Shown here: positions 32,488 through 41,617 of the stretch, piece by piece
How positions within the stretch are numbered: position 1 is the first letter of the stretch
Layout: every line of letters starts with the position of its first letter
Origin: CAYOHP01 sp964403795 [NCBI: uncultured bacterium]
GTDB taxonomy: Bacteria; Muiribacteriota; UBA6191; CAZXTJ01
Assembly: GCA_964403795.1 (NCBI GenBank)
Contig: CAYOHP010000029.1
Span: forward strand, 1 to 57,732
Length of the DNA: 57,732 bases
Reading direction: 5' to 3'
Position numbers and translations under genes: made by a program
Notes under the pieces: model-generated
Told to the model about the DNA's origin: nothing
What the model saw: the letters and a program-made list of their open reading frames with translations, nothing else
Databases searched by the model: none

Positions 32488-35400
32488 ATGGTCGGATCGA
32501 CGAAGTCGTGGTGGCAGAGGACCCGTGGAGCCTTCTCGGCGAGCCTGGGAGCGGCTCTGGCCCTGGCCACGCTCGGTCCGGTCGCGCTCGCCGACCCGGG
32601 ACCCGCCGGACACTACATCGGGCAGCACCCCGGGGACGTGTTCCTGCGCCTCGACGGCCAGGCCGGAACCACCTTCGTCTACCGCTTCGACCAGGGGGAG
32701 TTCGAGAACCCCGCCGACCTGGTCTGGAATCCCAGCGACGAGACCGAGGGCCTGTCGGTCGACAAGTTCGAACGGATCATCACCGTCAAGAACGCCGGCC
32801 AGACCGTCAACAACATCAACCTGAACGTCGGCGAGTGGATGTACTACGACCTGTCGACACAGCAGTGGGTAGGTCCCAACGTCCCCGCCACCCCGACCCT
32901 CTCGGGCAATCAGGTGGGACCCGCCCCGGTCGCCGGTCGTCTCTATGTCCCGGACATCGTCAAGGTGGTCCCGTGCCGCGGTGACCAGGAGAAGTGCAAC
33001 CAGATCCACTGGGGCCACAATCCTTGTCCCAACCTGCACGTCTTCCCCTCCGGGATGAGCGCCGCCAACTGGCCGCATCCCCCCGTCGCCTATCCGGATG
33101 GAGCTGCGTTCCCGGGCTCGGCCGGACACCTCCGGGTGATCGGCTTCGGACGCTGGTTCATGGCCCACCGGGACGACCTCCCTTCCAACTCGGTGGGGAA
33201 CCAGCCCCAGCACTGCTATCCGGGTTCGCACTACGGGAACCGGACCTGCAAGCCCTGCGACACCCCCTGGAACAGCCTCGCCAAGTCGGAGGAGATCCGG
33301 GTCACCAACGCCCAGAAGCAGATCGTCTCGTTCCTGCTCGCCGACGACGCGGCCCAGGTCGGAGTCCCGGCCGGGGTCAGCAACGTGGGCAACCAGATCA
33401 CCACCAAGGTCACCTCCCAGACCATCTGGAGGCTCTTCGCCAGCTGCGGCGACAGCTGCCTGACCGGTTCGGACGAGGTGGCCGGCAACATCAACGACGT
33501 CTCGCCCCCCACCAGGATCCTGTTCGGGTCCGAGGGCCAGACCATCCAGGACCAGGCCGCCTACACCATCCGCAACGACTTCGGGAACGTGCTGGTGGTC
33601 AAGCGCATGAACCTGAACGCCTCGAACCAGTGGGTCTATACCGACGTGGCGGCGGCTCGTCAGTACGGGACCGCCCACCCCGGCGGGGCTCCCTTCGATC
33701 CGGCCACCGACCCGATCACCTTCGGCAACGCCGCCAGCCTCGACTCCTACATCGGGGGCGACGACTTCATCTACAAGGCGAACGCCGACCCCGACCACTA
33801 TGCGGTCGCATCCCGGTTCTGGCGCACCGGCGGGACCGCCTTCCACTACGACCCGGCCACCGGGACCGTGAAGTGGCTCGAGCACGCCTTCGACCTGGGC
33901 GGTTCCTTCGCCCCCAGCTCGAGCTTCCCCCAGGGCGACATCCGGATCGGGACCAACGTCTATGCCATCACCGCCGACGGAGCCGGCAACCTCTACTGGC
34001 TCTTCCGCGACCTGCTCCCTCCCAATGCCGCGGGCCAGAACTACCCGGAACCCGACGCCTTCGTCGCCAATCCGGACCTGCTCACTCCCGCCGGCAATCC
34101 CTCGAGCTGGCCCACCAACGAGTTCGACAACTCCGGCGCCCTGCCCGGGGGCGAGCGGCCGTACTACATCCGCCAGCAGGAGGAGATCCCGGCCGCCAAC
34201 AACCCGCAGTACCCGCCCTACAAGCGGACCGTGTGGCTGAAGCAGTCCCCCAACTACCGGCTCTACTCCTACAACAACATCGCGGGTGGCCGGCTCCCCT
34301 TCGTGGACGTGACCCAGCCCCCGGGGAGCACCCAGGTCATCGATCGCGGGCGCCTGGGCAACGGCCAGTTCGTGCGGAAGTACCTGGCCACCGCACCCCA
34401 GGTGAGCATCCCTCCCCGGGTCGACGTGCTGGTGGGGACCACCGACAACACCACGGTCGTGAACTCCTCCCGGGAGATGGTCCACACCAGCAACGCCCTC
34501 ACCTCGCTCTCGATGGAGGACGCCACCACCACCATCGTCGACTACTTCGACAACACCGTGAGCCAGCCCCTCGGGACCCAGGTGGGCGTGTCGGTGAGCG
34601 GCCCGACCAATGCCGACAAGAACCCGGCGACCGCGGGTTACACCCGGACCACCGTCACCGACTGGACCGAGCGGTACGTGATGGTCTTCAACGTGATCCC
34701 GAAGCCCCCGGGGCCGCCTCCGCCGATCAACAGCCGGGTTTCCCAGATCAACCCCGCCTCGCAGCCCACCTGGGAGCCGATGCCGGCCATCCCCAGCTAT
34801 GTGACGACCCCCTCCGACACCACGATCTGGAACCTGATCCACCCGAATCCGGCAGCTCCCGGATGCTCGGCGATGGTCGAGCTCGACAACCTGAACTCCT
34901 GCCCCCAGAGCTCCTGGAGCACGGGTACCCACATGTTCCTCTTCGAGGTGCAGCGCCGCCGCACCGTGGTCGAGGACCATCGTTGGGACTACCCGATCGG
35001 ATCTCCCGGTACCTATACCTGGTGGCCGACGGGCCCCGGCCAGAACAACCCGGTCAACGTGCCGGGCGAGGGACTCGTCGAGGCCGACTTCGACCTCGAC
35101 ATGGCGGCCGTGAACGTGACCGAGGTCCCCCCGATCCCCCAGGGCAATACCTGGGTCGATCTCTTCATCCAGAAGTCCGGCGACCCCCCGATCGCGGCCG
35201 GCAATCCGACCGTCGAGGAGGACACGCCCTACACCTTCCGGGTCGAGAACAACCCGGTCTTCGACGGCACCTTCACGACTCCCGACTGGGGCGCCCAGAA
35301 CGGAGCCTACAATCCCCTGAACGAGGACGGCGACGGGGTTTCCGGAGCCTTCGCCTCCAGCCTCCTCCAGTTCGGCTTCCAGTGGCGCTGGCGGGTCCAA

Positions 35401-38397
35401 GCGATGAGCGGGGCGGCCCGCTACGCTTACCATGACGGCGTCGCCGCCGATCCCCAGGCCTCCAACAACGGCCTGCTGGTGAAGTCGAACTGGGAGACCT
35501 CGACCTCGGGGAGCCCGACCGTGGACCTCACCATCCCCGGCGGGACCCAGACCTTCTCCGACCCGGGGCGCTACCTCATGGTGCTCGATATCGCCGGGCA
35601 CTACTGGAGCCACCCGGCGGGTCCTCCGCTGAACTTCTTCAGCCGCCCCGAGGAAGTGGCGCTCAACACCTACTACGGCGTCTACAACTCGGCCACCAAC
35701 ATCCCGATGAATCCAGGGGCCACTCCGGACCCGACCATGAAGGCCCTGGCCTTCGGCGACGGGACCATGAGCGACGACCTCGCCCAGTTCGACGCCTGCA
35801 ACCCGGCCGCGGTCGCCGGTGGCGCCCCGCCTCCCAGCAACTGCTTCGCCCGCTTCTACCTCGAGATCGACGTGGTGCCCAAGGTCCCGGATCCCCAGAC
35901 CTATGTCACCAACATCACCCGGATGGCGCCGACCGCCCCGGACGTGAACGAGGACATGAGCGACGGCATCCCCGGGAGCATGACGGCCGCCCCGATCGCC
36001 GACGCCGACGTCAGCCCCTTCGGGGACACCTACACCCCCGACGCCGACCCCAGCGACGACGTCAAGGGCCTGTTCTACTCGATGGACGTGAACTGGTACC
36101 GGGCCCAGGAGTACGTCTACGACCGCCAGCTCGAGACCGTGGTCCCCGGCTTCGGGCGGGTCGACGATCTCACCGACTCGGACATGACCAAGTTGAACGG
36201 CGTCGGGACCTTCTTCCGCTCCGGGGACTGCCCCGAGCCCGCCGCCAACGACGCCAACCTGAGGCCGGTCGAGAACGCCCTGCTCCGGGACGGCGTGCTC
36301 GGCAGCAAGCCCGGTGGCGCCAACGGAAAGCTGTGGAAGGACTGCCAGACCCACGTCGCCGGCCTTCCCACCAAGCGGGACTGGCAGGACATCAAGTTCT
36401 GGTGGTTCATGCGCTCCGACGATCCCGACAATCCGGGCTCGCCCCTGGTCCCCAACGGCGGCTTCGACCTGGTCGAGGGCACCACGGACGGCCTCGGGGT
36501 GTTGGTCGCCCAGGGTGACCTCGGCGAGATCTGGGAGATGCAGAACGGCAATCTCAAGGGCTTCCGCCAGTACGTGATGGGCAACAACAACCGGGTCATG
36601 GATCCCCCCGACGTCCCGACCCCTGCCTATCCGGCCGACCGCACTTTCACGGTGCGGATCCCCCTCTACGGACGGAACGCCAACGGCGATCCCGGCCCGC
36701 TCGAGATCACGGTGCCCACCGACCCCTCGTCGCTCACCTTCACCCTGGTGGTCCGCTACCCGGCCGTGGAGTGGGAAGTCGACAACGTGAACAAGTACGT
36801 CTTCGCGAGGGACGCCGGGATCCAATTCGGCTCCTATGTCGGCAACCGGGTCTACGGCCCCGGCGTACCGAGCTGGTCGACCGACGCCATCTCGGTCAAG
36901 GTCCTCGACCGCACCGCACCGGGGGCACGCCCGCTCGAGGGCCTGGGGACCTCGACCCTGGCGGGGGCCCCGATGTCGACCACCCTGACCAATGCCTACG
37001 GCGCCAACGGCTGGGTGGTGGCCCGGCTCTCGGACAACAACCCCTTCCAGCCCGGGAACCAACCCACCATCACCGACCTGCGCTACACCCTGGGCGGAGC
37101 TGACGCGGATCGCCGGGTGAGGCTGGCCTCCATCTGGAATCCCGCCACCACCTTCGGCGTCGGGGCCATGACCGGGGGGGGCCAGACCGGCTTCGACCTC
37201 TCGTTCACCGATTCCCCGGGCGGCTTCGGCAGCTTCCTCCGGGATGCCACCGAACTCGACTTCGTGGGTGCGGCACCCAACGAACACAACAACCTGGACT
37301 TCCTCTACCAGACCTCCTCGACGCCGGCCCTCGTGTATGCCACCGCCGACGACGTGGCGCCCTATGTGCTCTTCGCGGGCGGCGGCTCGCTGGCCCCCGG
37401 GTTCGAGTCGAACCCGGTCCAGACCGAGATCGAGACCGGCGACGACGCCCCCCGCAACTGGGTGTTCCGGCGCTCACCGGGCGGCCAGCCGATCGCCCCT
37501 CTGGACGAGAACTACAAGGCCCAGGTCTGGCCCATCAAGGCCTGGAAGCTCCCCACCGCTCCCTTCGTCAAGCCGGCCGGGGCCGATGACCTGGCCTTCC
37601 TGGCCAAGGGCACCGACCAGGCGGGCAACTTCGGGGACCGGGAGGAGGCGACCGGCAGCCAGCGGGTCGAGGACTTCTCGCCGCCCAACGTGATCGTGGA
37701 ACTGGTGGACCAGAAGTCGGGCGCAGCCGTGTACTTCTCGACCGTGACCGACTTCCGCATGCCCTACGGCGACTCGCTGCCCCTGGTGGCGAACACCACG
37801 CCCGGCGACTGGATCTACACCCGGGTCATGGTCTCCGAGGACGTGCGCCCCGTCATGGCGAGCGAGGCCCGGGCCGGACTCACCTTCTTCGGCGGCCGCT
37901 TCGGTCACCCGGGGACGGGGATCTACGACTTCGACAACCTGGCGGGCTTGCCCCTGCCCCCGGCCGGGGATCCCGCGGCCGCCACCCCGCCCGCGGCCGG
38001 GGACCGGTTCCGGTGGCTGGTCGAGGAGGACGTGCTGTTCCGGGTCCGGCTGATCGGCACCGACAACTCGACGCCTCCCGATCAGCTCCGGATGGGAATC
38101 CGCTCCGGAACCGGGTCGACCGCACCCCACCCGTTCCTGACCCTGCCCCGCAACTGGGACGGCGCCTCGCCCGCACCCACGGCCGGGAACGCCCCCGAGA
38201 TCCATGTGGTCGACGGCAAGGCGGTACTCCAGGGACATCACCGGTACACGCTCGAAGCCGAGGATGACGTGATCGAGGCCCATGTCGAGGACCTGAGGGG
38301 GAACCGGCGGACCCTGCGCATCTCGCTCGGGAGCCGGCCCAACACCACCGACTTCCGCGTCATCTCCGACCGGGTGCGACGCGGGAGCTCCGACTGA
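32488..38397 (+). CDS. Giant secreted protein, 1969 aa, in minor-pilin operon (possible PilY1-like tip/adhesin analogue)
   Basis: ATG 32488 follows GGGGAGA. The signal peptide is residues about 12-36 (cleavage near ALA-D). A Cys-rich N-terminal module (about 165-330; CRGDQEKC, CKPC, SCGDSC) suggests disulfides. The rest is rich in Asn, Thr, Pro, Gly, Asp and Tyr with beta-sandwich-like stretches, some PKD/Ig-like in feel (PYTFRVENNPVFDG, GRYLMVLDIAGHYW), and short acidic Asp-rich loops (DADPSDD, NEDGDGVSG) that could bind calcium. I find no recognised enzyme motif, no sorting signal and no C-terminal barrel. Two prepilins and a PilX/GspK-like protein follow directly, an order like pilVWX-pilY1 loci, so a pilus-tip adhesin or a pseudopilus-secreted substrate is inferred. 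Confidence 0.75.
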   Translation: MVGSTKSWWQRTRGAFSASLGAALALATLGPVALADPGPAGHYIGQHPGDVFLRLDGQAGTTFVYRFDQGEFENPADLVWNPSDETEGLSVDKFERIITVKNAGQTVNNINLNVGEWMYYDLSTQQWVGPNVPATPTLSGNQVGPAPVAGRLYVPDIVKVVPCRGDQEKCNQIHWGHNPCPNLHVFPSGMSAANWPHPPVAYPDGAAFPGSAGHLRVIGFGRWFMAHRDDLPSNSVGNQPQHCYPGSHYGNRTCKPCDTPWNSLAKSEEIRVTNAQKQIVSFLLADDAAQVGVPAGVSNVGNQITTKVTSQTIWRLFASCGDSCLTGSDEVAGNINDVSPPTRILFGSEGQTIQDQAAYTIRNDFGNVLVVKRMNLNASNQWVYTDVAAARQYGTAHPGGAPFDPATDPITFGNAASLDSYIGGDDFIYKANADPDHYAVASRFWRTGGTAFHYDPATGTVKWLEHAFDLGGSFAPSSSFPQGDIRIGTNVYAITADGAGNLYWLFRDLLPPNAAGQNYPEPDAFVANPDLLTPAGNPSSWPTNEFDNSGALPGGERPYYIRQQEEIPAANNPQYPPYKRTVWLKQSPNYRLYSYNNIAGGRLPFVDVTQPPGSTQVIDRGRLGNGQFVRKYLATAPQVSIPPRVDVLVGTTDNTTVVNSSREMVHTSNALTSLSMEDATTTIVDYFDNTVSQPLGTQVGVSVSGPTNADKNPATAGYTRTTVTDWTERYVMVFNVIPKPPGPPPPINSRVSQINPASQPTWEPMPAIPSYVTTPSDTTIWNLIHPNPAAPGCSAMVELDNLNSCPQSSWSTGTHMFLFEVQRRRTVVEDHRWDYPIGSPGTYTWWPTGPGQNNPVNVPGEGLVEADFDLDMAAVNVTEVPPIPQGNTWVDLFIQKSGDPPIAAGNPTVEEDTPYTFRVENNPVFDGTFTTPDWGAQNGAYNPLNEDGDGVSGAFASSLLQFGFQWRWRVQAMSGAARYAYHDGVAADPQASNNGLLVKSNWETSTSGSPTVDLTIPGGTQTFSDPGRYLMVLDIAGHYWSHPAGPPLNFFSRPEEVALNTYYGVYNSATNIPMNPGATPDPTMKALAFGDGTMSDDLAQFDACNPAAVAGGAPPPSNCFARFYLEIDVVPKVPDPQTYVTNITRMAPTAPDVNEDMSDGIPGSMTAAPIADADVSPFGDTYTPDADPSDDVKGLFYSMDVNWYRAQEYVYDRQLETVVPGFGRVDDLTDSDMTKLNGVGTFFRSGDCPEPAANDANLRPVENALLRDGVLGSKPGGANGKLWKDCQTHVAGLPTKRDWQDIKFWWFMRSDDPDNPGSPLVPNGGFDLVEGTTDGLGVLVAQGDLGEIWEMQNGNLKGFRQYVMGNNNRVMDPPDVPTPAYPADRTFTVRIPLYGRNANGDPGPLEITVPTDPSSLTFTLVVRYPAVEWEVDNVNKYVFARDAGIQFGSYVGNRVYGPGVPSWSTDAISVKVLDRTAPGARPLEGLGTSTLAGAPMSTTLTNAYGANGWVVARLSDNNPFQPGNQPTITDLRYTLGGADADRRVRLASIWNPATTFGVGAMTGGGQTGFDLSFTDSPGGFGSFLRDATELDFVGAAPNEHNNLDFLYQTSSTPALVYATADDVAPYVLFAGGGSLAPGFESNPVQTEIETGDDAPRNWVFRRSPGGQPIAPLDENYKAQVWPIKAWKLPTAPFVKPAGADDLAFLAKGTDQAGNFGDREEATGSQRVEDFSPPNVIVELVDQKSGAAVYFSTVTDFRMPYGDSLPLVANTTPGDWIYTRVMVSEDVRPVMASEARAGLTFFGGRFGHPGTGIYDFDNLAGLPLPPAGDPAAATPPAAGDRFRWLVEEDVLFRVRLIGTDNSTPPDQLRMGIRSGTGSTAPHPFLTLPRNWDGASPAPTAGNAPEIHVVDGKAVLQGHHRYTLEAEDDVIEAHVEDLRGNRRTLRISLGSRPNTTDFRVISDRVRRGSSD

Positions 38398-38429
38398 CCG
38401 CCCCCGGGGCGGCGAGAGGTCGAGGCAGC

Positions 38430-39167
38430 ATGGCGGAGGCCGATCGGGTGAGAGCCCCGAGGCAGCTTCGGGCCGGCTTCACGCTGGTCGAGATCACCAT
38501 CTCGGCGGTGATCTTCCTGATCCTCACCGGCATCGTCTTCGAGATGTACACCAAGGGCTCCAAGGCCGGCGCCAAGGCCACCTGGCGGGCCCAGGTGACG
38601 GGTCGCTCCCGGGCCGGGATCCGCCAGATCAAGGAAGCCATCGACGGGAGCAGCTACCCTTCGGTGGTGAGCTTCACCGACTACCGGGAGACGACCACGG
38701 CCTACATCTTCGACCTGGAGGCCCCGACCAGCTCTGTGGTCGGCACCACCACCACCACCCATTCCTATTCTGCCCAGGGCACCGTGGCCACCTGGTACGC
38801 CTGCCATCCCATCGTCCCCCCGGTGATGGCGGCTCCCGGCACCCCCAACGGAGTCGGCACCCAGTTCGTCCTCAAGCTCGAGCCCTCGACCCTCTACCCT
38901 TCGAGCCGCCTCGACCTGGTGATGGACATCTCGAGCGGCCCGGTCCAGGACACCCCGCCGGACGTGACGATCGGGACCCTGGTCCTGCTCGAATCCCGAC
39001 GCCTGGTCACCGAGGTCGAGCGCCTCGACCTCACCGTGCCGACCAACTCCGCCCCGGGGAACAACGTGGTGGGGATCCGGATCACCTGTCGCGATCCCAT
39101 CGACGGGTACATGCGAGTCGTGGAGGAGAGCCGCGCCAATGCCAATGTGGCCATCCCGTCCCCCTGA
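38430..39167 (+). CDS. Prepilin-type protein (PilW/GspJ-like minor pilin)
   Basis: 245 aa. The prepilin peptidase site is RAG16-FTLVEITIS: a 16-residue basic leader, Gly-1, Phe+1 and Glu+5, then a hydrophobic helix (about 17-38). The C-terminal globular domain is beta-rich. Size and position fit a minor pilin of the PilW/GspJ class. It is processed by PilD and inserted in a type IV pilus or type II-like pseudopilus. It begins 32 bases after the giant gene and overlaps the next pilin gene by 29 bases. Confidence 0.85.
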   Translation: MAEADRVRAPRQLRAGFTLVEITISAVIFLILTGIVFEMYTKGSKAGAKATWRAQVTGRSRAGIRQIKEAIDGSSYPSVVSFTDYRETTTAYIFDLEAPTSSVVGTTTTTHSYSAQGTVATWYACHPIVPPVMAAPGTPNGVGTQFVLKLEPSTLYPSSRLDLVMDISSGPVQDTPPDVTIGTLVLLESRRLVTEVERLDLTVPTNSAPGNNVVGIRITCRDPIDGYMRVVEESRANANVAIPSP

Positions 39168-39984
39168 CGCCGGCGATCCGCCTCCCGTCGCCCCGATGCG
39201 ACGGGGACCGGGCCGCGGCTTCACCCTGATCGAGATCCTGATCGCCACGGTGGTCCTGGCCTTCGCCATGATCCCGGTCTCGGGCCTCATGACCACCGGC
39301 CTGGTGCGCACCGACGTGAACGTGGGCTACACCGCAGCGGTGGAACTCTCCTCCGGGATCATGAACCACATCCTCTCCGAGGACACCCCCTTCTCCATGC
39401 TGCCGGTCTCGCCGGCTACCACCGCCTACCCGGCTCGCGGCTCGGCCCTGGCGCCCGCCACCGGGAACGTGGCCGCCGACCCCGCCCTCGACCGACTCTT
39501 CCCCGCCCCGGAGTGGTCGGTGGACGCCGGCAACGGGACCCGCGACATCACCATGAACGGCATCACCTACCACGTGATGATGTGGGTCGGTGTCTATCCC
39601 CAGGCCAACCAGTTGCAGTTCGGCTTCTACGAGAGCCCGGTCCTCGGTTTCCACCTCGGGACCAACCCCGCCGAGTTCGAGAAGGTGAAGACCCTGCTGG
39701 CGTCCGACTACGCGGCGGGCTTCGCCCCCTGGGCCCCTGGCAGCGTGGCCGCCACTCCGGCCGACGTCTTCCCCAGCCAGGCCGCCTCCCGGATCGTGAG
39801 CCATCCCTGGTGCCGGACCGAAGTGATCCAGGACCAGACGGCCCTGAGCGAGGGGACGGCGGGGGCGTTCGCCAATTTCGCCAAGGTCGTGCTCCGGGTG
39901 AGCTGGGGCGAGGACTTGCGCCTGGGCCGGGGTGGGGCCAAGGACTTCTGGCTGGTCTCCTTCAAGGCGGACCTGCAGGAATGA
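39139..39984 (+). CDS. Prepilin-type protein (PilV/GspI-like minor pilin)
   Basis: 281 aa from ATG 39139, which has a purine-rich GGAGAG site 8-10 bases upstream inside the previous gene. The leader is 27 residues ending G27-FTLIEILIA with Glu+5. ATG 39196 would give a more usual seven-residue leader but has no ribosome site. A hydrophobic helix (about 28-48) and a globular domain follow. It overlaps the upstream pilin gene by 29 bases and the next gene by four (ATGA), so this is a tightly coupled minor-pilin set. Confidence 0.83.
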   Translation: MPMWPSRPPDAGDPPPVAPMRRGPGRGFTLIEILIATVVLAFAMIPVSGLMTTGLVRTDVNVGYTAAVELSSGIMNHILSEDTPFSMLPVSPATTAYPARGSALAPATGNVAADPALDRLFPAPEWSVDAGNGTRDITMNGITYHVMMWVGVYPQANQLQFGFYESPVLGFHLGTNPAEFEKVKTLLASDYAAGFAPWAPGSVAATPADVFPSQAASRIVSHPWCRTEVIQDQTALSEGTAGAFANFAKVVLRVSWGEDLRLGRGGAKDFWLVSFKADLQE

Positions 39985-40805
39985 GCACCATGCACCACTC
40001 GCGATCCCCGATCCGCCTGGCTCGCAGCGGCAGCGCCCTGCTCATCGTCCTGATCCTCACGATCCTCCTCCTGGTCGCCACTCTGGCCCTCTGGACCGCC
40101 AACGAGAACCAGGAAGGCCAGATGGTGGTGAACCTGACCCGGGTCCAGGCCGAATTCCTCGCCAAGGGGGCTCACCAGTTGGCCCTTCTCAAGGCCCGGC
40201 TCCAGGCCCAGCCCCTCTACGACGCCAGCGACTACGCGGTCGGCAAGAATCCCTACTATCCCCACTACGTCGGCTATGCCCACCTCGACGGCAGCCGGGG
40301 CGCCGCCTTCAGCCTGAACACCGCCGGGGCGCTAGCCCCTGGACCGGCCTTCTTCACCCCCCGGGAGGAGGACGGCGGCAACGTGCACGACGCCAACATC
40401 GATGCCAGCGTCGCGCCCGAGGAGCTGGCCATCATGGGCGGCCACCTGGCCCGCTACCGGGCCGACCTGGCCGACGCCACCATCGCGGGCCGGGGCATCC
40501 CGGCGCCGCTGCCGGCCATGACCTGGGAGGGCCAGTCCTTCCAGGTCGACTGGCTGGGACAGGCGTCGATCCGGATCGACGAGGCGAGCCCGGACGTCGC
40601 CACCGGCTTGCCCGGCGACCCCTACTCGGGTTCCTTCGAGGTCCTCGACATGCGGATCCTCGGCGGCAAGGACAACCAGATCCACAGCGAGGAGGCCCTG
40701 CTGGTCCTCTCCCGTGCCCGGGTCCTGACCCGGGTCTCGGGTATCGACCGGGACTGGGAGGCCGACCTGCGGCGGGTCTACAAGGTGAAACGGTCCCTGC
40801 AATGA
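39981..40805 (+). CDS. PilX/GspK-like membrane-anchored protein
   Basis: 274 aa. The N terminus RLARSGSALLIVLILTILLLVATLALWTANENQEGQ has the shape of PilX/GspK proteins: a short basic leader, a small-residue site and a 20-residue helix, but without the strict G-F-x4-E. A soluble C-terminal domain follows (about 45-274). It sits where pilX would in pilVWX operons and is coupled on both sides by ATGA overlaps. The role is probably as a pseudopilus-tip or minor pilin component. Confidence 0.72.
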   Translation: MSTMHHSRSPIRLARSGSALLIVLILTILLLVATLALWTANENQEGQMVVNLTRVQAEFLAKGAHQLALLKARLQAQPLYDASDYAVGKNPYYPHYVGYAHLDGSRGAAFSLNTAGALAPGPAFFTPREEDGGNVHDANIDASVAPEELAIMGGHLARYRADLADATIAGRGIPAPLPAMTWEGQSFQVDWLGQASIRIDEASPDVATGLPGDPYSGSFEVLDMRILGGKDNQIHSEEALLVLSRARVLTRVSGIDRDWEADLRRVYKVKRSLQ

Positions 40806-41617
40806 GGCCGGCTCCCCCTGGGCCGGCTGGCCGGGGGGGCCTCCGCCGGATCCTGCAGTCCGCGGGTCTCTGGTTCCTGGGAGCGGCCTCCCTCTTCGCC
40901 TGCGATCCCTTGCACGAATGGGTCCCGGTCGAGGCCCTCGCCTGGCGAGAGCCCAAGGTGTCCCTGCTGGCCGACGCCATCGCCTATGCGCTGGCCCAGG
41001 CCGGTCCAGTGGAGGGACCGATCGCTCTCGTCTCCCTCCAGGACCAGTACGCCCGTCGTTCCGAGGCCATGGAGGAATCCGACTCCGAGCCGGCGGCCCT
41101 GGATCCCGGGCTGCGTGCGCTGCGCGAACGCTCGCTGCGCGACGGACTGCAGCAGGAGCTGGCCCGGGCCGGTCTCCCCGCCTTGAGTCCCGAGGCCGTG
41201 GAAGCCGCTCTCCCGGCCTCCGACCTGGTCTGGAGTCCCGAGCACCTGGCCCGGTTCAGCGCCGCCACCGGGGCTCGCCACCTGGTCCGGGCGGCGGTCA
41301 CGAACTACACCGTCAGTCGGATCCTGGAGCGGGATGCGCTGCCGGTAAACCAGGACCTCCATCGGGTGCGCTTCTCATGGAGTGCCACGCTCCGGCTGGC
41401 GATCCTCGATCGCCAGGGAGCGATCCAGTGGATCGACGAGGTCTCGCCTTCCGAGACCCTCGAGGAGGACTTCTACGAGCGCCGGGACGGCACCCTCGAG
41501 GTGGTCCGCAGGGTCGCCATGCCCTGGGGAAAGGACCCGGAGACCTGGCACGACATCTCCCGGCACGGCGGCGAGGACGAGGTAGGCCTGATCCCGGTGC
41601 TCCGCAAGCAACCATGA
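40802..41617 (+). CDS. Lipoprotein, 271 aa, LpoB/CsgG-like feel
   Basis: ATG 40802 overlaps the previous stop (ATGA). A basic N terminus and hydrophobic stretch end in a lipobox, S-L-F-A-C (Cys about residue 38), so it is probably an outer-membrane or periplasmic lipoprotein. The mature part contains HLVRAAVTNYTV and FSWSATLRLAILDRQGAIQW, strand patterns seen in small lipoproteins of the CsgG/LpoB type, a weak match. A helical segment (about 80-130) is charged. It may stabilise the pilus or secretion machine of this operon, inferred from position. Confidence 0.68.
   Translation: MRPAPPGPAGRGGLRRILQSAGLWFLGAASLFACDPLHEWVPVEALAWREPKVSLLADAIAYALAQAGPVEGPIALVSLQDQYARRSEAMEESDSEPAALDPGLRALRERSLRDGLQQELARAGLPALSPEAVEAALPASDLVWSPEHLARFSAATGARHLVRAAVTNYTVSRILERDALPVNQDLHRVRFSWSATLRLAILDRQGAIQWIDEVSPSETLEEDFYERRDGTLEVVRRVAMPWGKDPETWHDISRHGGEDEVGLIPVLRKQP

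Noticed and set aside
32395-37287. 1630-codon open frame antisense to the giant secreted protein
   Set aside because: It is the mirror of a GC-rich gene: Val/Gly/His/Asp-heavy low-complexity translation, no ribosome site and no domain. The sense strand has a signal peptide and normal composition.
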